From: Hymenobacter psychrophilus
GTDB lineage: Bacteria; Bacteroidota; Bacteroidia; Cytophagales; Hymenobacteraceae
Length of the DNA stretch: 64,000 nt
Reading direction: 5' to 3'
Assembly (NCBI RefSeq): GCF_900107135.1
Contig: NZ_FNOV01000007.1
Location: 230,530-294,529 of the forward strand
Shown here: positions 54,248 through 61,784 of the stretch, piece by piece
How the letters are laid out: the number at the start of each line of letters is the position of its first letter
Position numbering within the stretch: position 1 is the stretch's first letter
Made by a program: the position numbers and the translations under genes
The notes under the pieces: generated by a model
The model's database searches: none
Told to the model about the DNA's origin: nothing
What the model saw: the letters and a program-made list of their open reading frames with translations, nothing else

Positions 54248-54667
54248 TCACTTCTCCACATCAATAACCGCCATCGTAATGCGGCTGATGCAAACCAGGG
54301 CGCCGGTTTGCTCGTGGGTGATGCGGATTTCCCAGACCTGGGTGCGGCGGCCAACGTGCAGGGCCGTAGCCCGGCCGATTACGTGGCCGTCGCGCACGCC
54401 TTTTATGTGGTTGGCGTTGATTTCGAGGCCGACGCAGGCTTGTGTGGTGGGGTCGGGCAGGCGGGTGTGGGCGGCAATGCTGCCCAGCGTTTCGGCCAGC
54501 GCCACCGAAGCCCCGCCGTGCAGCAGGCCCATGGGCTGGTGGGTGCGGCCATCAACGGGCATGCGGCCCTCCAGGTAGTCGGCGGTTATGGCCGTAAGCT
54601 CGATGCCCAGCGCATCGGCCAGGGTGGGGCGGGTACTAACCCATTGCTTAAGTTGGTCGAGAGTCAT
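54248..54667 (-). CDS. menI: Hotdog-fold thioesterase, MenI-like, 139 aa
   Basis: PaaI-type domain with GLLHGGASVALAETLGSIA (catalytic Glu near 60), then GHVIGRATALHVGRRTQVWEIRI. Directly upstream of menF, so release of 1,4-dihydroxy-2-naphthoate from CoA is the best guess. Starts MTLDQLKQWVSTRPT. Confidence 0.82.
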   Translation of the reverse strand: MTLDQLKQWVSTRPTLADALGIELTAITADYLEGRMPVDGRTHQPMGLLHGGASVALAETLGSIAAHTRLPDPTTQACVGLEINANHIKGVRDGHVIGRATALHVGRRTQVWEIRITHEQTGALVCISRITMAVIDVEK

Positions 54668-54745
54668 GCGCAGAGCAGGGAAGAGGAAAGACGCTGGTAG
54701 AACGAACCTGGACGGCTGCCGGCCGGCAACAAAAAACGCCCAAAA

Positions 54746-54780
54746 ACTTGCAGCTTGCGGCCTGAAGCTTGTAGCTTTAG
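54746..54780. repeat. Heptad-word array upstream of the phosphatase gene
   Basis: ACTTGCA-GCTTGCG-GCCTGAA-GCTTGTA-GCTTTAG. Words are shared with the array at 21072-21172, where they occur as the complement. Confidence 0.7.
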
Positions 54781-54817
54781 AAGCGCTTCAAGCGTAAACC
54801 GCAAAACTAGGGGGAAA

Positions 54818-55441
54818 GTGAGCGTCAAAAAAATATACCTGATTCGCCACGGGCAAACCGACTTCAACGTGCGCGGCATTGTGCAGGGCAGCGGCATCGA
54901 TTCGTCGCTCAACGAGGCCGGGCGGCGGCAGGCCGCGCGCTTTTTCGCCGCCTACAGCCACGTGTCCTTCGATAAGGTGTACACCTCGCTGCTGCGCCGC
55001 ACCCACGAGTCGGTGGCTGGTTTCCTGGATTTGGGCTTGCCCCACGAAGCCCACGGCGGCCTGAACGAAATCGGCTGGGGCACCCGCGAAGGCACCCGCA
55101 TCACGCCCGAAGAAGACGAGGAATACCACCGCGTACTCCAGGATTGGCACGCCGGCCGCACCGCCTCGGCCCTCGAAGGCGGCGAAAGCCCGGATGAGGT
55201 AGCCGCCCGCCAGCGCCCGTTCATCGAGCTGCTTACCGGCCGGCCCCACGAGCAGACGGTGCTCGTGTGCATGCACGGCCGGGCTATGCGGGTGCTGCTG
55301 TGCCAGCTGCTGCATTACCCGCTCAGCCAGATGGAAAACTTCGAGCACCACAACCTGGGCCTCTACGAGCTGGAGTACACCAACTCGCTGTTCACGGTGC
55401 GTAATTTTCTGGATACAAAACACCTGTACGACAGTCCGTGA
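54818..55441 (+). CDS. Histidine phosphatase (phosphoglycerate mutase-like), 207 aa
   Basis: RHG motif YLIRHGQTDFN at the N-terminus with phospho-His, LNEAGRRQAARFFAAY, and the partner His in VLVCMHGRAMRVLL. The group includes cofactor-dependent phosphatases acting on small phospho-compounds such as alpha-ribazole phosphate. Starts at GTG 54818 (VSVKKIYL); earlier codons are in the heptad array. The stop overlaps the start region of the next gene. Confidence 0.88.
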   Translation: MSVKKIYLIRHGQTDFNVRGIVQGSGIDSSLNEAGRRQAARFFAAYSHVSFDKVYTSLLRRTHESVAGFLDLGLPHEAHGGLNEIGWGTREGTRITPEEDEEYHRVLQDWHAGRTASALEGGESPDEVAARQRPFIELLTGRPHEQTVLVCMHGRAMRVLLCQLLHYPLSQMENFEHHNLGLYELEYTNSLFTVRNFLDTKHLYDSP

Positions 55442-55443
55442 AA

Positions 55444-55899
55444 ATGGCCAGGGCAGCTATAGCTGGGCTACTATTGAGCGCGGCAGTTGCTTCTTCTGCC
55501 GCGGCCACAGCCCGACCGCTGCGTGCCCGGACCGGTAGTGAACCGGATACTACCCGCGGATTTGTCTGTTATTTTCCAGCGAATTGCTACCGGCTGGTAG
55601 AGCCTGCACCCGCGCCACCGACTCTCCGGCACCCGGCGTTGACGGGCAGGGTTTTCGTAGGCTTCGTGGTCGATTCGCTGCTCCGGAAGCGCAATTTTAC
55701 CGTCGCCTGTGCCCGGCTAACATGGCGAAAAACGGGTAAAAAGTATGCGCCCGATTGCCAGCAGCTTACCGCGGCTCAGCAGCAGGAGTTGCTGGCGCTG
55801 GTAGTTCCCTTGCTAAAGTCCTTGCGCTTTGTGCCCGCCCGCGCCGACCGCCGGGGCTGTGGGCAGGAGCGTTGGGCAATGCCGGTAACCTTCCGCTGA
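55444..55899 (+). CDS. Secreted hypothetical protein, 151 aa
   Basis: Signal peptide MARAAIAGLLLSAAVASSAA, then a region (GRVFVGFVVDSLLRKRNFTV ... LLKSLRFVPARADRRGC) resembling the TonB C-terminal type fold; weak. Overlaps the phosphatase stop if the GTG at 55438 is used. Translationally coupled to it. Function unknown. Confidence 0.6.
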   Translation: MARAAIAGLLLSAAVASSAAATARPLRARTGSEPDTTRGFVCYFPANCYRLVEPAPAPPTLRHPALTGRVFVGFVVDSLLRKRNFTVACARLTWRKTGKKYAPDCQQLTAAQQQELLALVVPLLKSLRFVPARADRRGCGQERWAMPVTFR

Positions 55900-56004
55900 C
55901 CGTGGAGTACGCCTTTGTGGGGTACACACTTGCCAGCTGGACCGTAAAACTACGGCCGGCGAAAATTCGCCCTTTTCCTGGTCAATCATAGCAAACCAGT
56001 TTCG

Positions 56005-56035
56005 TTTGCTCCCCCGAAATTTCGGGCTAATTTTG
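56005..56035 (+). promoter_or_regulatory. Consensus promoter with operator-like palindrome before the PDH E2 gene
   Basis: TTTG at 56005-56008 and TAATTTTG at 56028-56035 with a 19-bp spacer, the Bacteroidota consensus. In the spacer is the perfect palindrome CCCGAAATTTCGGG (56013-56026). Leader about 25 nt. Confidence 0.75.
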
Positions 56036-56065
56036 ACCCTATTCAATCCAACGACGACGACGCAG

Positions 56066-57826
56066 ATGGCCGAACTCATAAAAATGCCCAAGATGAGCGA
56101 CACGATGACCGAAGGGGTTATTGCGGCGTGGCTCAAAAAAGTAGGCGATAAAGTAAAATCCGGCGACGTGCTGGCCGAGGTGGAAACCGACAAGGCCACC
56201 ATGGAGCTCGAAAACTACGAGGACGGCACGCTGCTCTACATCGGCCCCAAGCAAGGCGAGGCGGTAGTAGTAAATGGGCTGCTGGCTATTGTAGGCAAGG
56301 AGGGCGAAGATATTGCCGCTTTGCTGAGTGATGCCCAGGCCGAAACCGCCCAACTCGCTACCGGCGAAACGGAAGAGGCTCCGGCGGCCGAGGCCCCCGA
56401 GGCGCCCAAGGCTGTTGCGCCGGCTCCGGCTGCTCCTGAGGCGGTCAAGGCCGAGGCCCCCAAGCCGGCGGCGGCTCCGGCCGGCAACAGTAAGAAGGCA
56501 ACCGTTATCCGGATGCCCAAAATGAGCGACACCATGACCGAAGGCACCATTGCTGCTTGGCTGAAAAAGGTGGGCGACAAGGTGAAATCGGGTGATATTC
56601 TGGCCGAAGTGGAAACTGACAAGGCCACCATGGAGCTGGATAACTACGAAGACGGCACGCTGCTCTACATTGGCCCCAAGGAAGGCGAGGCAGTGCCCGT
56701 AGATGGCGTGCTGGCTATTATCGGCGAAGAAGGAGCCGACGTGCAGGCCCTGCTCGGCGGCCAGTCGGGCGGGACTCCCGACGCGGCTCCAGTTGCCGCC
56801 GCCGAAGCCGTTGCTCCCGCTTCTGCGTCTACTTCGGCTCCGGCTCCGGCTCCGGCGGCCGAAGCTGCGCCTGTTGCTGCCGGTGGCCGCATCTTCGCTT
56901 CGCCGCTGGCTAAAAGCATTGCCAAGGATAAAGGCATCGACCTGAACACTATTAAAGGCTCGGGCGAAAACGGCCGCATCGTATCGCGCGACCTGGAAGA
57001 CGTAGCCGCTTCGGCTGCCCAGCCCGCCCAGACTACCGTGCCGGCTGCTGCCCCGGCTATTCAGCCCGCCGCTAATCCGTCTCCGGTGGCTGCCCAGCCG
57101 GCTCCGGCCGCCGCGCCAGCCGCCCCGGCTGCCCAGCCCGCCAACGGTACCTACACCGATACGCCGGTGTCGCAGATGCGCAAGGTAATTGCCCGTCGCC
57201 TCTCCGAAAGCCTGTTTACGGCCCCGCATTTCTATCTGACGATGGAAATTCAGATGGACCGGGCCATGGAAGTACGCACCCAGCTCAACGGCCTGTCGCC
57301 CGTTAAGCTCAGCTTCAACGACCTGGTCATCAAGGCCGCCGCCGTGGCCCTCAAGCAGCACCCGGCCGTAAACTCGTCCTGGTTGGGCGACCGAATCCGC
57401 CAGAACCACGTGGTCAACATCGGCGTGGCCGTGGCCGTGGATGAGGGCCTGCTCGTGCCCGTCGTGCGCAACGCCGACGGCAAGGGCATGTCGCAGATTG
57501 CTACCGAGGTGAAAGAGCTGGCCGGCAAGGCTAAGAGCAAGAAGCTGCAGCCCGCCGAGTGGGAGGGTAGTACCTTTACCATCAGCAACCTGGGCATGTT
57601 CGGCATCGACGAGTTCACGGCCATTATCAACCCGCCCGATGCCTGCATCCTGGCCGTGGGCGGCATCAAGCAGACGGCCATAGTGAAGGATGGCGAACTG
57701 GCCGTGGGCAACCTGATGAAAGTAACGCTCAGCTGCGACCACCGCGTGGTCGACGGCGCCACCGGCGCGGCCTTCCTGCAAACGCTCAAGAGCCTGCTCG
57801 AAGACCCGCTGCGGATGCTCATTTAA
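56066..57826 (+). CDS. pdhC: Pyruvate dehydrogenase E2, dihydrolipoamide acetyltransferase with two lipoyl domains, 586 aa
   Basis: Transfers acetyl from lipoamide to CoA. Lipoyl domain 1 has lipoyl Lys43 (EVETDKATMELE), domain 2 repeats it near residue 170-190. Ala/Pro-rich linkers, an E3-binding domain (FASPLAKSIAKDKGIDLNTI), another linker and the catalytic domain ending with LSCDHRVVDGATGAAFLQ (His and Asp of the HxxxDG motif). The start at 56066 (MAELIKMPKM) fits. No E1 or E3 gene is adjacent. Confidence 0.95.
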   Translation: MAELIKMPKMSDTMTEGVIAAWLKKVGDKVKSGDVLAEVETDKATMELENYEDGTLLYIGPKQGEAVVVNGLLAIVGKEGEDIAALLSDAQAETAQLATGETEEAPAAEAPEAPKAVAPAPAAPEAVKAEAPKPAAAPAGNSKKATVIRMPKMSDTMTEGTIAAWLKKVGDKVKSGDILAEVETDKATMELDNYEDGTLLYIGPKEGEAVPVDGVLAIIGEEGADVQALLGGQSGGTPDAAPVAAAEAVAPASASTSAPAPAPAAEAAPVAAGGRIFASPLAKSIAKDKGIDLNTIKGSGENGRIVSRDLEDVAASAAQPAQTTVPAAAPAIQPAANPSPVAAQPAPAAAPAAPAAQPANGTYTDTPVSQMRKVIARRLSESLFTAPHFYLTMEIQMDRAMEVRTQLNGLSPVKLSFNDLVIKAAAVALKQHPAVNSSWLGDRIRQNHVVNIGVAVAVDEGLLVPVVRNADGKGMSQIATEVKELAGKAKSKKLQPAEWEGSTFTISNLGMFGIDEFTAIINPPDACILAVGGIKQTAIVKDGELAVGNLMKVTLSCDHRVVDGATGAAFLQTLKSLLEDPLRMLI

Positions 57827-57832
57827 TCTTTA

Positions 57833-57929
57833 GTTGTTAGGTAATGGTTGTCAGTTGTCAGTCCGATTACGGAATGGCAACTGACTTCCGTTTTTACTGA
57901 CAACCACCAATTATCAACTGACAACTATC
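57833..57929. repeat. Heptad array filling the gap between E2 and hslV
   Basis: TTGTCAG-TTGTCAG on the left and CAACTGACAAC on the right, complementary, with GGCAACTGAC and ACTGACAACC inside. It runs from just after the E2 stop to the hslV ATG. Confidence 0.85.
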
Positions 57930-58466
57930 ATGAAAATTCGCTCCACTACCGTCCTTGGCATCCGCCACAACGGCGAAGTTGCCCTCGGCGCCGACGGCCA
58001 GGCTACCATGGACAAGCACGTGGCCAAAAGTAACGTCCGCAAAGTGCGCAAGCTGCACGATGGCAAGGTGGTAACCGGCTTTGCCGGCTCCACAGCCGAT
58101 GCGTTTATGCTGCTCGATAAGTTCGAAGAAAAGCTCGCGGGCTACAATGGCCAGCTGCGCCGCGCCGCCATCGAGCTGGCCAAGGAGTGGCGCAAAGACC
58201 AGTACCTGCGCAAGCTCGAAGCCATGATGGTGGTCTGCGACAAGGATGAGCTGCTCATCATTGCCGGCACCGGCGACGTGCTGGAGCCCGACAACGACGT
58301 GGCTGCCATCGGCTCGGGCTCAATGTACGCCCAGGCCGCTGCCCTGGCCCTGAAAAAGCACGCGCCCCACCTAACGGCCCGCCAGATGGTGGAGGACGCC
58401 CTGCACATCGCCGCCGACATTTGCATCTACACCAACCACAACCTCATGATTGAGGAGCCGGTATAG
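57930..58466 (+). CDS. hslV: ATP-dependent protease subunit HslV, 178 aa
   Basis: Peptidase subunit of the HslUV complex. TTVLGIRHNGEVALGADGQA at 6-25 bears the N-terminal active Thr after removal of a short propeptide, then VVTGFAGSTADAFMLLDKFE and IAADICIYTNHNLMIEE. No hslU is adjacent in the window. Confidence 0.94.
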   Translation: MKIRSTTVLGIRHNGEVALGADGQATMDKHVAKSNVRKVRKLHDGKVVTGFAGSTADAFMLLDKFEEKLAGYNGQLRRAAIELAKEWRKDQYLRKLEAMMVVCDKDELLIIAGTGDVLEPDNDVAAIGSGSMYAQAAALALKKHAPHLTARQMVEDALHIAADICIYTNHNLMIEEPV

Positions 58467-58492
58467 GTGTTGGAAGAACAAGAAAAAAGAAC

Positions 58493-58621
58493 GTCATGCT
58501 GAGCGAAGGCAGAGCCGCATTCGAAGCATCTCTACTGCAGTGGTAATCCTGCTATCAGGTTAGCATTACAACGAAGCGGTAGAGATGCTTCGACTATGGC
58601 TCTGCCTTCGCTCAGCATGAC
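58493..58621. repeat. Hairpin repeat, family A copy 8
   Basis: Tips GTCATGCTGAGCGAAGGC, inner ATTCGAAGCATCTCTAC and AGCGGTAGAGATGCTTCGA. Nearly perfect outer arms. Lies between hslV and the deoxyhypusine-synthase-like gene. Confidence 0.88.
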
Positions 58622-58649
58622 AAATAACGAACAATTGACAACCCAACCC

Positions 58650-59621
58650 ATGCAAATCACCAACTTCCTCAAGCACCACTACCGCCACTTCAACGCCGCT
58701 GCCCTGATTGATGCCGCCGAAGGCTACAACAAGCACCTGGCCGATGGCGGTAAGATGATGATTACCCTGGCCGGCGCCATGAGCACCGCCGAAATGGGCA
58801 TTCAGCTGGCCGAGCTCATCCGCCAGGACAAAGTACAGATCATCAGCTGCACCGGCGCCAACCTGGAGGAAGACATCTTCAACCTCGTGGCCCACGACTT
58901 TTACGAGCGGGTGCCCAACTACCGCGACCTGACGCCCGCCGACGAGCAGGCCCTGCTCGAGCGCCACATGAACCGCGTAACCGACACCTGCATTCCCGAA
59001 GAGGAGGCCATGCGCCGCCTGGAGCACTCGGTGCTCAAGTTCTGGGAGAAGGCCGACAAAGCCGGCGAGCAGTACTTCCCCCACGAGTTCTTCTACCAAA
59101 TTCTGAAGTCGGGCGAGCTGGAGCAGTACTACCAGATTGACCCCAAGGACAGCTGGATGCTGGCCGCCGCCGAGAAAAACCTGCCCATCATCTGCCCCGG
59201 TTGGGAAGACTCCACGCTGGGTAACATCTTCGCCGGCCACGTTATTTCGGGCGACATCAAGAACGTACACACCGTGCGCACCGGCATCGAGTACATGATT
59301 TACCTGGCCGGCTGGTACACCGAGCAGGCCACCGACGAAAGCCCGGTCGGCTTCTTCCAGATTGGCGGCGGCATTGCCGGCGACTTCCCCATCTGCGTGG
59401 TGCCCATGCTGCACCAGGACCTGGGCCGCACCTCCGTGCCGCTGTGGGGCTACTTCTGCCAGATTTCGGACTCCACGACCAGCTACGGCAGCTACTCGGG
59501 CGCCGTGCCCAACGAGAAAATCACCTGGGGCAAGCTGGGCCAGGACACGCCCAAGTTTATCATCGAGTCGGACGCTACCATTGTGGCCCCGCTGGTGTTT
59601 GCCATGGTGCTGGGCCAGTAA
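58650..59621 (+). CDS. Deoxyhypusine synthase family protein, 323 aa
   Basis: NAD-dependent enzyme fold that transfers a butylamine moiety of spermidine. KMMITLAGAMSTAEMGIQLA, IISCTGANLEEDIFNLVAH, the block VGFFQIGGGIAGDFPI and the final DATIVAPLVFAMVLGQ are family text. In bacteria the usual role is polyamine or homospermidine metabolism, not EF-P modification. The ATG at 58650 (MQITNFLKHH) is chosen. Confidence 0.88.
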   Translation: MQITNFLKHHYRHFNAAALIDAAEGYNKHLADGGKMMITLAGAMSTAEMGIQLAELIRQDKVQIISCTGANLEEDIFNLVAHDFYERVPNYRDLTPADEQALLERHMNRVTDTCIPEEEAMRRLEHSVLKFWEKADKAGEQYFPHEFFYQILKSGELEQYYQIDPKDSWMLAAAEKNLPIICPGWEDSTLGNIFAGHVISGDIKNVHTVRTGIEYMIYLAGWYTEQATDESPVGFFQIGGGIAGDFPICVVPMLHQDLGRTSVPLWGYFCQISDSTTSYGSYSGAVPNEKITWGKLGQDTPKFIIESDATIVAPLVFAMVLGQ

Positions 59622-59652
59622 TTGCCGCTTCTGGCTGAACAAGCTACTATGT

Positions 59653-59689
59653 AAAAGCGCCTGCTGCTCTCGGAGCGACAGGCGCTTTT
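59653..59689 (+). terminator. Intrinsic terminator of the deoxyhypusine-synthase-like gene
   Basis: AAAAGCGCCTG pairs with CAGGCGCTTTT, loop 13 nt. Confidence 0.85.
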
Positions 59690-59745
59690 GCGTTAGGCAG
59701 ACAGGTTACTTTTTTGCGGTTCAGGGCATCAAACAGAAAGACGCG

Positions 59746-60591
59746 ATGAAACGTGAAAAGCCACCGTTCTACTATCTATTAGTCCTCATCGTCAAGGCTA
59801 TAGTATTCATTGTGGCGGGCGGCGTGATACTGATAATTCTGCTCTTGATCTGTCTATCAATGAATGACCCTCGCAAGAGGGAGATATACCAGCAGGTGGT
59901 TGTCGCTCAGGATATTTCGGAAGTGTACTTGCGCAACCAGACCAATACCGAGCTTTTTATGACGCTAAAGGTCCCACGCTTTTCTTTACAACTAGATACT
60001 GTTTGGTGGGGAATCGAAATTGCCCCGGAGGCCGTTGGTCGCGCGGTGGTAGGGCATTATTTGAGTCCAGAAAGAGCCAAGTATCCATTCAAAGCCCCCA
60101 TTCTGCTTCAGGGTTCTGGTGATACGCTGGTGGCAGATAGGGCAATCGACCTCCCGGCAACGGGCCAGGTTGGCAAGCGCAAAGTGTTCTACCCTCATCA
60201 AAATCTGCCGCTCTGGAAAGAGCGCGTGCGACACTACAAACCTACTTTTGAACCCAAGGTACTTATCCAGTCTTTTTCCGGGCAACCAGATTCTATAACG
60301 GTGGTAGTGCGGGTTGCTTCTTATGGTACTTTTTTACTGGCTCACGAGGAAAGAACCAAAGTGCGGGATGTCAATGTGGAAGATTTAGATGAAGAGGCAC
60401 CGGCGGGTAGTGAAGTGTATGAGAAAACCACTTCTTTTGCCCTGCTACCTACCGTGCGATGGACGGATTCATTCCATCATTCCCACAAACGGCGCATTAC
60501 TTCAACCGACATCCAGCAGGCCCGCACCACCCAACCTGTTCGTGATTCAACTGAGCCCAATAAGCTGGGTTATTATCTGGATTGCCAATAG
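59746..60591 (+). CDS. Hypothetical membrane-anchored protein, 281 aa
   Basis: MKREKPPFYYLLVLIVKAIV, one N-terminal transmembrane helix (residues 8-36), and a large extracytoplasmic part with beta character. No family recognised. Less G+C-rich than neighbours. Lies in the block bracketed by the deoxyhypusine-synthase gene and its downstream 3' remnant, so it may have come in with it. Confidence 0.6.
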   Translation: MKREKPPFYYLLVLIVKAIVFIVAGGVILIILLLICLSMNDPRKREIYQQVVVAQDISEVYLRNQTNTELFMTLKVPRFSLQLDTVWWGIEIAPEAVGRAVVGHYLSPERAKYPFKAPILLQGSGDTLVADRAIDLPATGQVGKRKVFYPHQNLPLWKERVRHYKPTFEPKVLIQSFSGQPDSITVVVRVASYGTFLLAHEERTKVRDVNVEDLDEEAPAGSEVYEKTTSFALLPTVRWTDSFHHSHKRRITSTDIQQARTTQPVRDSTEPNKLGYYLDCQ

Positions 60592-60627
60592 TTGGCTGCC
60601 ACATGGCAAGCGCAACGCTGCTCATCG

Positions 60628-60682
60628 CCTCACATACAAAGGCCCACCGCTTAGTATCAGCGGCGGGCCTTTGCATGTGAGG
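60628..60682 (+). terminator. Large hairpin terminator, bidirectional
   Basis: Outer arms CCTCACAT/ATGTGAGG and inner AAAGGCCCACCGCT with AGCGGCGGGCCTTT. Lies between convergent genes. Confidence 0.8.
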
Positions 60683-60696
60683 TGATGGGGAGGAAA

Positions 60697-61536
60697 TTAT
60701 TGCCACGCCAAGCGGCAATACACGGCCGGATGGTCAGATACGCCCACACTGTGCGGAATGAAATCTACGCTTCGGGGCTTGAAACGACCGACGGAAAAGT
60801 ATATCCGGTCGATACTGATGAATGGGGGCGAAAATGTATTCAGTACATCCGCATAGTTGGTGGACGGCAGCTCGGGTACCTCAAACATATTAAAATCGCC
60901 CAGAATAAGCTGGGCTTCGTTCTGCCGCTCCTGGAAATACGTGGCGGCCGTGGCGGCAGCGGTGGGTAGTGGGTCGAAATGGAGCGAATATACCCGCACC
61001 GGCCGGCTGCCCACCAAAATTTCGGCGGCCAGGATGCTGCGTCTTCGCCATTTGCTGACGTATTCGTTCTCGTGGTTTTCGATGCTGTTGATGGTAAAGC
61101 GGGTCAGAATGGCATTGCCCCACTCGCCCTTTGGGGGCTGCACGCCCCGCGGCTCGTTGTGGGCGTGGGCCCCAAAAGCATAGTTCATGTGTAGCCGGGC
61201 GGCCAGCTGCTCGGTGAAATCCTGGGTAGCGGAATTGGAGCGGTTGCGGGGCACTTCCTGCAAGCAGATAATATCGGGCTTCACCCGGCTCAGAACGCGC
61301 GCTATACTATCGAGCTGAGCAGCCGAGCCACCGCTTTGAGCAGCATCCCAGGGGTCTTGTCCGTCCCGGAATCCCAGTTGGATATTATACGTCACGCACG
61401 TCAGCAGACTATCCGGGGCGCTGCCAGCTACTGGGTTCCGGAAGTAAGATGTGCGGGTCTTATAGTCCGGGAACAGTTTCTTACAGCCACACAAGAGCAC
61501 AATAGCTGCCAACAGAATTGGTCGGATTGAAATCAT
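60697..61536 (-). CDS. Exonuclease/endonuclease/phosphatase-family lipoprotein, 279 aa
   Basis: Signal MISIRPILLAAIVLLCGC with lipobox, then the EEP fold: TCVTYNIQLGF near residue 48 (start of the fold), DIICLQEVPRNRSN (metal Glu), GVQPPKGEWGNAILTRF, LILGDFNMFE (catalytic Asp/Asn) and final VSDHPAVYCRL (His). Hydrolyses phosphodiesters or monoesters outside the cytoplasm; substrate open. The start at 61536 follows the signal peptide. Confidence 0.82.
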   Translation of the reverse strand: MISIRPILLAAIVLLCGCKKLFPDYKTRTSYFRNPVAGSAPDSLLTCVTYNIQLGFRDGQDPWDAAQSGGSAAQLDSIARVLSRVKPDIICLQEVPRNRSNSATQDFTEQLAARLHMNYAFGAHAHNEPRGVQPPKGEWGNAILTRFTINSIENHENEYVSKWRRRSILAAEILVGSRPVRVYSLHFDPLPTAAATAATYFQERQNEAQLILGDFNMFEVPELPSTNYADVLNTFSPPFISIDRIYFSVGRFKPRSVDFIPHSVGVSDHPAVYCRLAWQ

Positions 61537-61661
61537 ACAGGTGTAACGTACAAGTGGAAAAGCTAGCAAAGACAGAAGTATTGGAAACCGATAGTACGTC
61601 ATTTCTGCCTCTTCTGCAGACTGTCTAGCCCACCCGTCTTGCGTTGTTTGGACACCCGATT

Positions 61662-61703
61662 TTTGTAGCCCCGCTGGTATCTGCTATGGTGCTGGGGCAG
61701 TAA
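61662..61703 (+). pseudogene. Duplicated 3' end of the deoxyhypusine-synthase-like gene
   Basis: 61665-61703 reads VAPLVSAMVLGQ-stop and matches the real gene end (VAPLVFAMVLGQ-stop), with mostly synonymous differences. Only 12-13 codons remain. It lies 2.0 kb after the true gene end on the same strand, so the intervening 59622-61660 may be an inserted or duplicated block. Confidence 0.7.
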
Positions 61704-61723
61704 ACGGCCGCTTAGCGCTCCGT

Positions 61724-61766
61724 AAAAAAAAGGTCCGCCGCTGATGTTCAGCGGCGGGCCTTTTTT
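61724..61766. terminator. Bidirectional terminator before the desaturase gene
   Basis: An A8 run, GGTCCGCCGCTGA-TGT-TCAGCGGCGGGCC and T6. Functions on both strands; it follows the 3' end of the desaturase gene (61785). Confidence 0.9.
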
Positions 61767-61784
61767 GCGCTGGATAAGGCTGGT

